Source: Nectonema munidae (Eukaryota > Nematomorpha > Nectonematoida > Nectonematidae). Taken from it: a stretch of 64,000 nt of DNA. The translations under genes and the position numbers were made by a program. Positions 51,866-62,416 of this stretch are shown piece by piece. Every line of letters starts with the position of its first letter. The stretch's first letter is position 1. Below the pieces are notes generated by a model. The model had not been told where the DNA came from. It worked only from the letters and a program-made list of their open reading frames with translations, and did no database searches. The DNA is taken from positions 1,054,001-1,118,000 of the forward strand of contig JAUIRK010000894.1 in NCBI GenBank assembly GCA_030549495.1. The letters are read 5' to 3'.

Positions 51866-52858
51866 ATGAAAAGTAAAACAAAATCTGGTAAAAAAGTTGT
51901 AGAAGATTGGACATGTAGTCTTTGTTCCTTAAATGTAGATGATATGATTAGATGCTCTTCATGTGCTGCTTGGTACTGCCATTCTTGTTAGAATATTGAA
52001 GAGGAATTATGTAGAGTTATAGAATTATGGGAAGGTCGAGGCATTCGTTGGTATTGTGATAAATGTAGTAGAGGGGAAGAAAAACCAGCACAGACTTTAT
52101 TAAGTGAGTATGAAAAAGAAAATTCTAAGAAATTTTCCAAAGTGAATGACTTACTTAATAAATTTGAAGAGAAAATCTCAAATATGGAAAAATCTCAGCA
52201 AAATACTAATGTAGCAATTGAAAATTCAATGGTGGAAATAAATTTAAAGTTGTCTAATATTGAGAAGACAAGTGTCATTATTAAAGATAGTTCTGATCAA
52301 ATGAAAGAAACATATAGTAATGTTATAGTATCATCAAGTTTATCATCTGACTTTAAAAGTATTGTTAATGAAGCTTTTATCCAACAAAGAAATGTTGAAG
52401 ATGATAAAAAAAGAAGAGTTATGAATCACGTCATACATGGTGTTGATGAGGTTCAAGACAATGATGGTACTAAAATTGATGATAGAAAATATATTGAGGA
52501 ATTGTTTCAGAAACATCTTAATTTGAAAGATGTCAAAGTTAAAGAAAGTCGGAGATTGGGTAAAATAAGTAAAGATCAGACCAAAGCAAGAAGACCTTTA
52601 CGTATTGTTTATGAAAACTTAGAATCAAAAGAGAAGGTGACAGCTTCTTTATAACTTTTAAAGAATTCCCCAAGTAATTTTAGACATATTTTCATATCCA
52701 ATGATTTGAATCAAGATGAAAGGATCAAGTTAAATGAAATGCGTCAGAAGGCTAAAAGTAAGAACACTGAAATTAACTCTGATTATCATTTCATTGTAAA
52801 AGGGGATCCTATTTGTGGTATGAGTATTGTTAAGAGGTATTTTCGGAGAAAAGATTAG
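51866..52858 (+). pseudogene. LINE ORF1: PHD-like finger, coiled coil, RRM-like
   Basis: From ATG at 51866 the frame encodes WTCSLCSLNVDDMIRCSSC, AAWYCHSC and RWYCDKC (a PHD-type C4HC3-like array). A coiled coil follows (LLNKFEEKISNMEKSQQ), then RRVMNHVIHGVDEVQD, KESRRLGK and RPLRIVYENL, typical of CR1 ORF1 RNA-binding regions. It ends at TAG 52856-52858. Two in-frame stops (after WYCHSC near 51990, and at 52652-52654) interrupt it. Upstream at 51620-51835 a separate frame carries three CCHC-like knuckles (CYKC, CGLNHLSQDC, CKLC), one of them broken by TGA. A direct duplication of GATGAAAAGTAAAACAAA lies just before the ATG. Confidence 0.8.
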
Positions 52859-55720
52859 TTAATGCTTCTAATAGTTTTGGTTCTTTTTTAAATTATAAGA
52901 GTTACAAGTTCTTAAAGATTTTTTATACTAACGCAAATCAATTATTGTCAAAAATAGATGAAATTAAAATAATAATTAAAATTTATAACCTTGATATACT
53001 TTTTGTTACTGAATTTTTATCAAAAAAAATCGATATAAAAAATTTTAACTTTAATCTTTTTAACATTGATGGCTTCAAAATGTTCCATAATATAGATCAT
53101 GAATACTTTACTAGTGATAACTTAACAAATAGAAGGGGTATAATTTGTTATTTTAAAAGCTATTTGTCTGTATACATGCTTCCATTTAATTCAACTGATT
53201 TGTTTGAAAATTTGAACATTAGAATGTGTTTTAATAATCAAGTAACAACTTTCAGTTGTTTTTATAGAAGCCCTAATGCAGACAAGGAAAAAACCACGGA
53301 GAAAATAATTCATAGAATAGGTGAAGTTAAATATAGTTCTAATTCAAGAAATTTAGTTATTTTAGGTGATTTCAATTATCCTAGCATAGACTGGGATAAG
53401 TGTGACGCTCCACATAATTCTCCTGAGAGTCGGTTTTTAAACTTCGTTCAAAGTAGTTTATTGACACAAGTTATTCGGGCACCAACGAGAAGAGATCCAA
53501 GTGGTAATGAAAGTTTGTTAGATCTATTAATAACCAATGATGAAAATCTCATACAGAGTTTGACTATACTTCCAAATCTTACAAAAAGTGATCATTATTG
53601 CGTGTCTTTTACTTTCTCAAAGGTACATCAATATCGAAAAGCTGTTCCAAAGTATAAGTTCAGTTCTGCTGATTATTTTTCTATTGAGAACAATTTTAAA
53701 GAAATAGATTGGAATATTTTACATAAAAATGATATAGAAAGAAGTTCGAAAATTTTTGAAACTTTTTTGAAAAAACAAATTGAGCTTCATGTACCTAAAT
53801 TAGAGGATAAAAAATCTTTTAAATTGTATATGAATAAAGATGCAATTTTTATTTATAAAAATAAAAAAAGATTATTAAATCTGTATAAAAAGTATGGCAA
53901 TAAAAATAGTTTTGAACAATATAAAAAATGTAGCAATCATCTTAGAAAATTTACCAGGCAACTTAGAATTGATTATGAGGTAAAAATTTTAAAAGAATAC
54001 AAGCAAAACTCAAAAAAAGTATGGAAGTATATTAATAGGAAGAAAAATAATTTACCTATTGAAACAATATTGAGTGAAAATGGTAGTATAATTGAAGATG
54101 AGTTTTTACCTGAAGCCTTTAAAGAATACTTTTATTCCATGTATAAAAGAGAAGGTAAACTTTTGACTAGAAACGTTGAAGTTAAACTAATTTCACAACC
54201 CTTTGATAGAATGACTATAGAAATATCCGAAGTATACCATAAGCTCAAAAGTCTAGATGTTTCTAAATCACCTGGTATTGACAACATTTCACCGCTTTTT
54301 TTTCAAAAACTCTGTAATGTTTTAGCGAAGCCTCTAACAGTTTTATATAATAAGTCTTTAGTGGAGCGTAAACAACCTGAATCATGGATTAAGCTGTGTA
54401 TCACCGGTTTTTAAAAAAGGTGAGAAAAAGCTCATTACTAATTATAGACCAATATCAGTCATTAATATAATTTTCAAAGTGCTTGAATCGATTATAAAGG
54501 ACAAGGTTGTTGACCATCTTGATAAAAACAATTTGATATCGCGGCAACAGCATGGCTTTCTTCCAAAAAAATCAACAATAACAAATCTAATTGAATTTTC
54601 TAATGAATTTTCCCTTGAAATGAATATCAGTAAAACTGTGAACATTATTTATTTGGACTTTCAGAAGGCTTTTGATACTGTCCCCCATGAAAGACTCTTG
54701 TTAAAGTTGAAATCTTATGGTATAGGAGAAAACCTTATAGAATGGTTCAGGGACTATATTTTTAATAGAAAATTTATTGTTCGATTGAATGGATTATGCT
54801 CATCAACTTCAGAAATAATAAGTGGAATCCCTCAAGGTTCTGTATTGGGACCTGTATTTTTCTCTATGTTTATAAATGATATTTGTGATGATCTAAAATC
54901 AAATATAAAAATTTATGCTGATGATATAAAATTATTCAAGGGTTCAAAGGGTGAAGGTACGAAGAATATACAGAATGATCTATACAAAATATATAGATGG
55001 AGTAAAGAATGGGATATGCAGTTGAATATAAATAAGTGCTATCACCTTCAAATTGGAAAAAAAGAGGATGCCAGTTTTTATATAGGCGGAACTAAGCTAA
55101 ACCAAGTTGAAAAGCATAATGATCTAGGATTAATCGTTGATTCAAAGTTTTGTTTCTCTGATCATGTATTGCACGTTGTCAAGAAAGCCTTCACTATTCT
55201 ACACATGTTGAACAATACCTTCATCTTATCTGAAATCGAAATTTCTCTGTATTTATACAAATCTTTAGTCAGACCTGTTCTGGAATACGCAAATGTAATT
55301 TTTGGAAGTTCATCAATTATCAACATCAGAAAAATAGAAAAGGTTCAAAAAGTATTCACAAAGCACTTTAAAGGAATGCAAAATTTATATTATATTGAAA
55401 GACTTCAAAAGATTGACCTGCCTTCTTTATATTATCGAAGCCTGAGAAATGAAATGATATCAATATTTAATATCGTAAAAGGAAATATGAAGATTGATGA
55501 GAAAGTTTTGCCTGAATTTTCGAAGAGAATTTCCAGATCACACTTGCTGAAGTTTGCACCTGAATCCTTTCAAAGTAAGTATAGAAGCAGATACTTAATC
55601 CAAAGAGCATACAATCACTGGAATGGCTTACCTAATGAAGTTGTTAACTCAATTACTGTGAAAGAATTTGAAAAAAAACTCGATGAATTTTGGAAAGACA
55701 AAAGATTTGCCGTTCCTTGA
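52854..55720 (+). pseudogene. LINE ORF2: APE endonuclease and reverse transcriptase
   Basis: The endonuclease has TNANQLLSKIDEI, LFVTEF, FYRSPN, VILGDFNYPSIDWD-type residues (GDFNYPSIDW) and SDHYCVSF, covering the conserved N, E, D-x-N and SDH residues. The RT has NYRPISVINIIFKVLE, QHGFLPKKST, NIIYLDFQKAFDTVPH, SGIPQGSVLGPVFFS and the catalytic YADDIKLF. The tail ends DEFWKDKRFAVP. The only visible break is a one-base frame shift at about 54400-54412, where ITGF-stop in one frame continues as PVFKKGEKKL in the next. ORF2 overlaps the last codons of ORF1 by a few bases. Confidence 0.92.
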
Positions 55721-55805
55721 AAAATACGCTATATTTGATGCAATTCTCATAGGCTGCTAGCCTCTTTAAATTGCTTAATAAACTTATGTTATGTTATACT
55801 CTAGG

Positions 55806-56750
55806 AAATTTAAAAATGAATCTCTATCAAAAAGAAATTGATACCCTAAACGAAGTTTTAAACAATTAAAATATTTCAATTCTTATGACTGTTGAGTATA
55901 AATATGATTTGTTTGATTCAATAATATTTAATGATTTTGATGATTATCTTCTTTCTAACACAAAACTGATTTCACAAGAAAAGCTGAAAAACCTTTCTTC
56001 TTTTGGTAATAATAATTATTCTCATATTTTTGCATGTTAATGGAAATTCAGCTTAGGAAACGATGATGCCGTCCTTCTTTGAAAAAGCTAAGCATAAATA
56101 AAGCATCATTTTAAGTCAGAATATCTATTTTGCCTTATTGACACTTTATGCATTTCAAAAAAGATACTTCCTGTCGTTTTCCTAATTTCGCTATTTCAGG
56201 AAAGGCGTGTTGAGTTGAAAAGAATAGATTTTATGCGAAGATTGAATCCTGAAATTTGATTTTTGAATGACTTCTTTATGGGAAAACAATCCGGTGGAAT
56301 GTATCCTGAGCAATACTCCATGGGATGATTTGATTTGCTTTTGGCCTTTCAAGGACTCCCAAAGACATTTAGCTTGGAGACTAACTTGACACACAGAACA
56401 TTATCCCTCTCGTAATAACAATTACAATTATCTCAAAATTAAAATACATGATGTTAGACATATTTCCGAGTTTTTTACAAGAAGAATCAAAGTCACCTCA
56501 AATGATGGTGAATACAACTGAGACAATATAATCAGAGGTATACTTGAAACTGAAGTTGAAGTTCGTGATGATGAGAGTGCAGAAGAAATGAATTTGGTAG
56601 AAATGTTTTCAGATATATATATCTATATATTTTATTATTACTCTGATATATCTGGCTTAAAAACTCGTTAAAATCACTTTTAAGTTATGCTTCTTTTGCG
56701 TTGCATTCACTAGAGAAAAAAAATTAAAGAAATTATGAAAAGTTGTCAAT
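55806..56750. other. 3' flank of the LINE, no recognised gene
   Basis: Some short frames look protein-like (55815-56040 plus strand, and 56440-56610 plus strand with IRGILETEVEVRDDESAEEM), but they are broken and match nothing I know. They are probably an older repeat into which the LINE inserted. Confidence 0.35.
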
Positions 56751-56753
56751 CAT

Positions 56754-56759
56754 TTTATT
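56754..56759 (-). terminator. Candidate poly(A) signal, Cys-loop receptor gene
   Basis: AATAAA on the minus strand, about 95 nt after the stop codon at 56853-56855. Confidence 0.4.
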
Positions 56760-56852
56760 CCTGGTTGAAATTCTTTTTTTCAAAGAAGGCCATTGAGGAA
56801 GTGAGAGCATTGAACGCAAAATCTTCATTGCGGATTTTGTTTTGCGTGACTG

Positions 56853-57113
56853 CTATAACATTAGGTAGTAGCACCAGTAAACCACATTAACCAAGATGAA
56901 GGAAATGGGGTAGAGTCTTCGAGAGATGTAGTCAGAGAAGAGGAAGAAAATGATGTAGTTGTGATTCCTGTGGGTCATGTCATATGTGAGGCAGTTCAAG
57001 TCGGTGCGGCTCCACTGGTTACTCTCTTTGTGGATGATGGATGACATGATGTTTTTGACACTTATCGCCATTGAATACTTCTTTTGATGTTCTGCCGGAA
57101 TTATGCAGTTTTT
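56853..57113 (-). CDS. Receptor terminal exon: cytoplasmic loop and M4
   Basis: Acceptor TTTTCAG ends at 57114; the exon enters in phase 0, matching the M3 exon. It encodes a loop containing HQKKYSMAISVKNIMSS and ESNQWSRTDLNCLTYD, then DYISRRLYPISFILVN with VVYWCYYLML and TAG at 56853-56855. The C-terminus is only a few residues past M4, as is usual. Confidence 0.9.
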   Translation of the reverse strand, partial: KNCIIPAEHQKKYSMAISVKNIMSSIIHKESNQWSRTDLNCLTYDMTHRNHNYIIFFLFSDYISRRLYPISFILVNVVYWCYYLML

Positions 57114-60100
57114 CTGAAAATGGGCATGAAAAATTAAGCCTCAAAATAAATGCAACATATACAAGGGGTTCTAAGACAAATTCCGCGACGATAAAAGCCC
57201 CATGGACAAATCCCTTAGGACAAATTTAAAGTTATCCTTGAATGAAAATGTAAACAAAAATTCAGAGTAGTAATTTTATTGTTAAAAAAAACTTAAAATA
57301 GTAGTCATTGCTTACATTATTCTAAAGATAAATGTAATGAAATACTATAACCCTCGTTTGTTGCTTTTGCATTTGTTATAGCTCTTATAGTTACGAGTTA
57401 CAGTTTAAGTTAACGAGAATATAGTTCTCGTTAGCTTAACTGAATATAGTATTGAGTTAATTCACTAAATCGCCCGTATTAGCTGTTTTCTTCAACCCGT
57501 ATCCCTCGCGTATTTCAACTTTTGTAGTGTAGGACTTAATCTCAGGGCTTAGGTGTTTAGAATGTCCAATGAAAATAGCAGTTTTTATTAGTGTTTTTCT
57601 AGCAAGCCAATATTTTTTACGTACATAGTTAATTCAGCTAAATATTCTTACGAAGCGTACATTTATAAATCACCCTATTTCCACCCGCATCCCCATAAGG
57701 CATAAACATTTTCATGAAGAGTTGACTTTAAATTTGTCACAGGGGATTTTGTCCTAGCGAATTTTGTCCTCAGGGGCATTTTGTCCTGGTCCATATACAA
57801 ATAGTGTGGGTGTCATGTATTGCATTATAAGGATGTTAGAGTTAGGCTTAGTTACAGGGTTAATTTTATTAGCAATAATTCATTTACTAATCTACGTTCT
57901 TAAATACGGCTTTGTTTAATTAGCTACATATGATATACGTTTGTTAATTTAAAAAATGGAAAGTTTGTAGAAAAGAACAAAATATAAAAATACAATAATT
58001 AAAAAAATAATTACTCTGCATTTTAAGTGATTAATTAGGGCAGTTAAAAGTGAATTTTCTAATAGCACTAATCCCCAAAACACGTTAATTGTTTTATTTT
58101 ATAAAGTTTGTGTAAAAGAAGCCCACGTTAGATTAGGTCAACAAATTTCAACTTTTTATTAATAGGTCAACTTTTTTAATAGTCCATTTTTTGTAAGTAA
58201 TCTAGATTTTGTAAAAATTTAATGAGTTTAACAAGTAATTTATTAATTTTGTAATTTCTTTTATATACTGAAAAGTTCACAAAGCAACTAAAAAATAGAT
58301 TAATCCATTTTTATAATTAATTATTTGACAAATCTTTTTTAATATGGATAAAATTTTTGACTACTATAGATTCTCACATATAAATAAAATCATTGAAAAA
58401 CGTAATCTCGAATCTTACAATGAAAGATGCATTAGATTTATATAGAAATATAGAATTTGAAGATGATGTATGTGGTATGAGAATAATAAAAATAAACATA
58501 TGAAAAACAGATGTATATTTACGCATATATATATGTTACAGGGAAATTGCGAATTTAGGAATTTCATGAAACAGCTAAAATTTTTAGTAACTTTATGAAA
58601 TTACTGTTTCACTTAGGGATTTCATAAATTACCTAAAATTTTCAGGGATTTCGCGTATTTACTAAAAACAAAGGCGTTTTATTACACTAGTTTACTGAAT
58701 ACAATAGTAATGTGTGAGAATATGAAAAAATCCCTAAAAGTGGTTTGTTTATAGATTCTTAAGCATCATTAGTATAGATAAAAGTTAAAACTGAAATATG
58801 ACCCTTGATAGTGAACCTAATTAATATTTCATATTTACTGAATGTTCTTTTTAAACTACACACAAATCTAAAATAGTTTTAGAACATGAAACCCTTCGCG
58901 TTCCTAAAAATTTTTTATATCGCGATTAACTTTAATTTTTTATGTTACTAAAAATTTTAGGTGTTTCATGAAATCCCTAATTTCGCAATTTCCCTGTAAC
59001 ATATATATGCTCTTCTCTAACACAGACTTCAGCGAAAGAAAAGGTAAATTCCAGTGATTAAATCGTTTTTGTCTAAAGATCAGGCATTTTCAAAAGAGAT
59101 TACTATAAAATATTAGAGGGTATCTTAAAAATAAGAATATTAATAATAAAGGGGACAGAGATTATAGAATTATTTGCCCCTAGTGATTATAAAATAATAC
59201 GATGCTTTCATTCACTATATTAAAATATAGTAGAAAGGCAATGAATGCTCTTTGCTTTCACATTTTTCATTCATATGTAAAAAATAAATTAACAAAAATT
59301 CCACAAATCAAAATCGCTCAAAATAAGTAGCATATTTAGCTATAACATCATTGGAGATTTTTGAGTCGCATGTCATGTGTTTGAAGGTTGTGATTTGTGA
59401 AGTTGTAAATTATTTTCCTGCGTATGGCACATATACGTTACATTATTGTTTTGGCCACATTATTCTTTTGAACCGTTTTTTACCTATAAATGCTATCTTT
59501 ATGTTTGCAGACTTCATAAAAAAATTTTTCGGCTTTACTTTGCTCATATCTGCTTTAAGATGTAAGTAAATAGTTTTTGACAAAATAACTAGGCTCTTAA
59601 CGTTTTACGTTATCATTAAAGTTGTTCTTAGGGCACATTGTTGATATTGGAATACGTCAATCAAAGCTCATTTTTTCCAATCATAAATCTCAGCTGAAAG
59701 AATATACATCTTTTCCAGAATTCAGGCTTTGTTTAAACGCATATAGAAGAATGAGTGATAAATCCTTTTGTTTGTAAAAGCGAATCTGTGGAGGTAAATT
59801 TTTAGAAAGAGCTGTTGAACTTTAAATGCGATGAAGAACGGAAATTAAAATTTAAAAAAGAAAAGGTTGAATGGGATTGCAGTGCAAAGAGTAAAAAATG
59901 GAAAGACACATACCACGGGCTTGGGGGCAGGAGTTGTGGAGATGGTCTCTTGCAAACGTGACACTCCCACAAACTCGATCAGAGAAAAGAAGACGTAGAT
60001 AAAGCAGATGAAGGAGTAGACGTCGAGTGCCGTGTAGGAGATGCCTTTGGGCAAGTAGGACTGTGTTGTCCCATAGCTCACCGTGGTCGCCATCGACAGG

Positions 60101-62416
60101 ATCGTTGTTACTCCTAAGCAAAGAACAAAGATAACGAAATGGGGACTTATTTAATATGAGAGTTAGCGCAAATGAAATAATCTTTATTTTCGGGTAAAAT
60201 GTTTAAAGCATAGCATTTTTACTTTTAAATTGTTCGTTTGAAGTGCTATATTAGGACATAAATACGAACAATGACATAATCCTATATTTTTCAAAAACTT
60301 TTCAATTCAGGTGCTATAAGATAAACTTGAATCAGTTGTAAAATTTAAAATTAACCGTTAGACCGTCATGCAAGACAAAAATCTAGAGCGTTGTAGGGAC
60401 GCAATGAAAGCAAAGTGGAAGCAGAAAGAGAAAAAAGGGAACCTACCGAGGCTTACTCTGGCAGGAGTGGCTTTAGGATTTATCCAGAAAGAGACCCACG
60501 ACATGATGACGGTTAAGCAGAGAGGCAGGTAGATCTGCACGATGTAAAAGCTGCGATGTCTTCGCAAGAAAAAGTGTGCTTTGAGGATCGAGTATTTGTC
60601 TGTGCAAAATAAATGTCATGATAAAAGTTCATTCTTCTCACCTCCGAAATTTGATTCATGTAGGAGTCGGCATTTGTCGATCTCAGTGATGATATTCACT
60701 AGTTGCGCCTAGCACTCAGTCTAGAGGAATTTGATCTGATTGTTCCACTGATTTTCTCTCCGTTTTTCGAAAAAAATAGTCTCAGAATTCAAATATCGAA
60801 TATATTGTATGTGAAAGGACTTTTAGCATTTTCAATTGAGGCTTTGATTAAAGTTTTCTTAAAAATTTTCTTATATTTATAAAGCGGTCTTATTTAATTA
60901 AGAAAAAATTCAACCACAGAGAAAAGTTTGGGAAGCAAAGGTCTCATGAATTGCCCAAACTTTTAGAAAATTCGTGAAATCGTAGCATCACTAGAAATTA
61001 TTTTAATTCAATAAAATCCCTATGATATTTCTTCAAATTAACCCTTTCGTGAGCAGAAAAATCAGACGATATTTATTAAAAACAGAAGATTCATATACGA
61101 AACTATTAGAAAAAGCAGGCGAAGGTAAAATTGTTTATGTAACATATATGATACACTGGTCACGAAAGAGATACTAAAATTAAAGAAAAATGACCTATTT
61201 GTATGTATCTGTTTATAAATGTGTGGCTATTAATAAGATATAAACATTTTTTTACAAAAACTTGTAATTTTTGTGGGTTTCTTGATGTTGCTCAGAAAAA
61301 ATATGAAATAAAATCGATTTATTTCAAAAATTAATGATTTAGCCATAAAATTTGTAAAAAAAAGATCTCAAAATGAGTTTCAGAATAAACCTTTGAGAAG
61401 CTACAACACTTTCTACTTTATCTGTAAATTTACTGCTTGAATGTAAATTCACAATAAAGAGTTATTTTCATTTTTTTTATAAAAAAAAATAGTTACTAGA
61501 AATATAAAAAACCATACTTTTTCAAGCTCAAATTGGCACTAATAAAATTTAAAGTGGTACTAAGATGGAAGCTACAACCCTACTTTTAAATTTGTGGAAT
61601 TATAATAATTTGTGCTATATGCTCCCTTTGTAAAGATGTTTGGACTTTGGCGTCTCACGCAAAGAAACTATCTTTTCCAAATGCAAGTTAAAAGCTTGAA
61701 AGTTTATTTTATTTGAATGAAGATCAATATCATAATTATTATTATTAATATTGTTTGTGATTTATTTGTTAATAATGTATATTTCTAATAATAAAGTTTT
61801 TCTTCTTCAAATTGGTACTAAGAAGAATCAACGATTTTGTTTGTTATTTAAAATATCATATGAAGTCCTGAGTATAGACTCTTGACACTAGAGTTAAGAT
61901 TTAGAAGTCTTATCGAAATTTACATCCTAAGAGAATATATTTGTTCATCGAATCAAAAACACGATGGCAAAGAAGTGTTCCACAAATATATTCTTTTAAA
62001 AATGTAATATTTGAAGTTCTTCACTTCATAATGATGATTATTATTATTAATCGAAGATTTTTATCTTTTGATTTCCCACGAAACAATTGTTCTATAAAAA
62101 GATTAAGTTTTCCTTTGGTTTATATCTATCTTTCTATCTTGAAAAATTTAAGAATCTGCATCTCAAAATGTAAAAAATAATTTTAAAATGACAAAAAAAT
62201 ATTTTAAGCCTGGATCCTTAAGTTGGCGGCACCTGAATGCGACAAAAAGTGTGAAGAAAAAGATACCCTGATATAAGTGGGAAAGTTTGAGAGTTTTGTT
62301 CGATGAAAACATCTTTATGAGGTCGAATTGAGAGAGCTTTAAGCCAGGCAACTTGTTGACGGAGTTGTAGCTTCCATCACTCCAAAAATATCTTACTTCT
62401 TTAGAAGGGTACGCAT
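56853..62416 (-). CDS. Anion-type Cys-loop ligand-gated ion channel subunit (GABA/glycine receptor-like), 3' part
   Basis: Four minus-strand exons, 62267-62416, 60447-60599, 59914-60113 and 56853-57113, join with matching phases (1,1,1,0) and end at a stop. They encode the last strands of the ligand-binding domain (AYPSKEVRYFWSDG, KLSQFDLI), the pre-M1 LRRHRSFYIVQIYLP, M1 with WVSFWINPKA, the PAR motif before M2, M2 (LGVTTILSMAT), M3 (ALDVYSFICFIYVFFSLIEF), a short cytoplasmic loop, and M4 (YISRRLYPISFILVNVVYW). PAR before M2 is the signature of chloride-selective members. The M2-M3 region is about three residues longer than in glycine receptors. Ligand cannot be told. The signal peptide, Cys-loop and most of the extracellular domain lie beyond 62416. 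Confidence 0.93.
57165..57797. mobile_element. MITE with internally repetitive inverted ends
   Basis: The left end (GACGATAAAAGCCCC, TGGACAAATCCCTTAGGACA, AATTTAAAG) is mirrored by the right end read on the other strand (AGGACAAAATGCCCCTGAGG, ACAAAATTCGCTAGGACAAA, AATTTAAAG). Each end repeats the word GGACAAA(AT) about every 17-18 bp. Exact termini are uncertain by 10-15 bp. The centre holds the hairpin TTAAGTTAACGAGAA / TTCTCGTTAGCTTAA at 57402-57436. No coding sequence; family unknown. Confidence 0.7.
57402..57436. repeat. Hairpin inside the MITE
   Basis: TTAAGTTAACGAGAA, five-base spacer, TTCTCGTTAGCTTAA: 14 of 15 positions pair. Confidence 0.8.
58535..59000. mobile_element. MITE with long inverted repeats ending GTTACAGGG
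   Basis: The left end GTTACAGGGAAATTGCGAAT, then TTAGGAATTTCATGAAACA and GCTAAAATTTTTAGTAAC, is mirrored by the right end ACTAAAAATTTTAGGTGTTT, CATGAAATCCCTAA and TTTCGCAATTTCCCTGTAAC. That is about 65 bp of paired ends with few mismatches. Both sides are embedded in CATATATATG, which is self-complementary, so the exact end and target duplication cannot be fixed. The inside repeats the TTTCATRAA word several times. Confidence 0.8.
59914..60113 (-). CDS. Receptor exon: M2 and M3
   Basis: Acceptor CTTTGCTTAG ends at 60114 and donor GTATGT begins at 59913. Enters in phase 1 and leaves in phase 0. Encodes GVTTILSMATTVSYGTTQ, LPKGISYTALDVYSFICF and IYVFFSLIEFVGV. The loop between M2 and the LPK motif, and the extra glycine after LPK, differ from canonical receptors. 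Confidence 0.93.
60114..60446 (-). other. Intron of the receptor gene (333 bp)
   Basis: A plain AT-rich intron between the M1 and M2-M3 exons. Confidence 0.85.
60447..60599 (-). CDS. Receptor exon: pre-M1 and M1
   Basis: Acceptor TTATTTTGCACAG ends at 60600 and donor GTAGGT begins at 60446; phase 1 at both ends. Encodes KYSILKAHFFLRRHRSFYIV, QIYLPLCLTVIMSWVSFWIN and ATPARVSL. Confidence 0.94.
60600..62266 (-). other. Intron of the receptor gene (1.67 kb)
   Basis: Contains piggyBac-type MITE copy 3 (61042-61170). The rest is AT-rich with no recognised feature. Confidence 0.8.
61042..61170 (+). mobile_element. piggyBac-type MITE, copy 3 (diverged)
   Basis: TTAA at 61038-61041 is followed by CCCTTTCGTGAGCAG, and the right end CTGGTCACGAAAGAG mirrors it. 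The spaced words CAGACGATATTTATTAAAA and AGCAGGCGAAGGTAAAATT match copies 1 and 2. The right TTAA has decayed. Confidence 0.7.
62267..62416 (-). CDS. Receptor exon: end of ligand-binding domain
   Basis: Acceptor TTTTCATTTTAG ends at 62417 and donor GTATCT begins at 62266; phase 1 at both ends. Encodes AYPSKEVRYFWSDGSYNSVN and LKLSQFDLIKMFSSNKTL. The Y/F-W and QFDL motifs correspond to strands 8 and 9 of the family's extracellular domain. Confidence 0.87.

Larger units (their letters stand above)
51590..55805 (+). mobile_element. Nearly complete CR1-like LINE
   Basis: The order is CCHC zinc knuckles (51620-51835), an ORF1 with PHD-like finger, coiled coil and RRM-like segment (51866-52858), an ORF2 with APE-type endonuclease and reverse transcriptase (about 52854-55720), then an 85-bp 3' UTR ending in TTATGTTATGTTAT. 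All key endonuclease and RT motifs are present. I see three in-frame stops in the ORF1 region (one in the knuckles, two in the PHD-containing frame) and one frame shift in ORF2, so this copy is inactive but young compared with the other LINEs here. Confidence 0.92.
57114..59913 (-). other. Intron of the receptor gene between M3 and M4 exons
   Basis: This 2.8-kb intron holds two MITEs (57165-57797 and 58535-59000). Short open frames at 59351-59569 are not supported. The rest is AT-rich. Confidence 0.75.
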
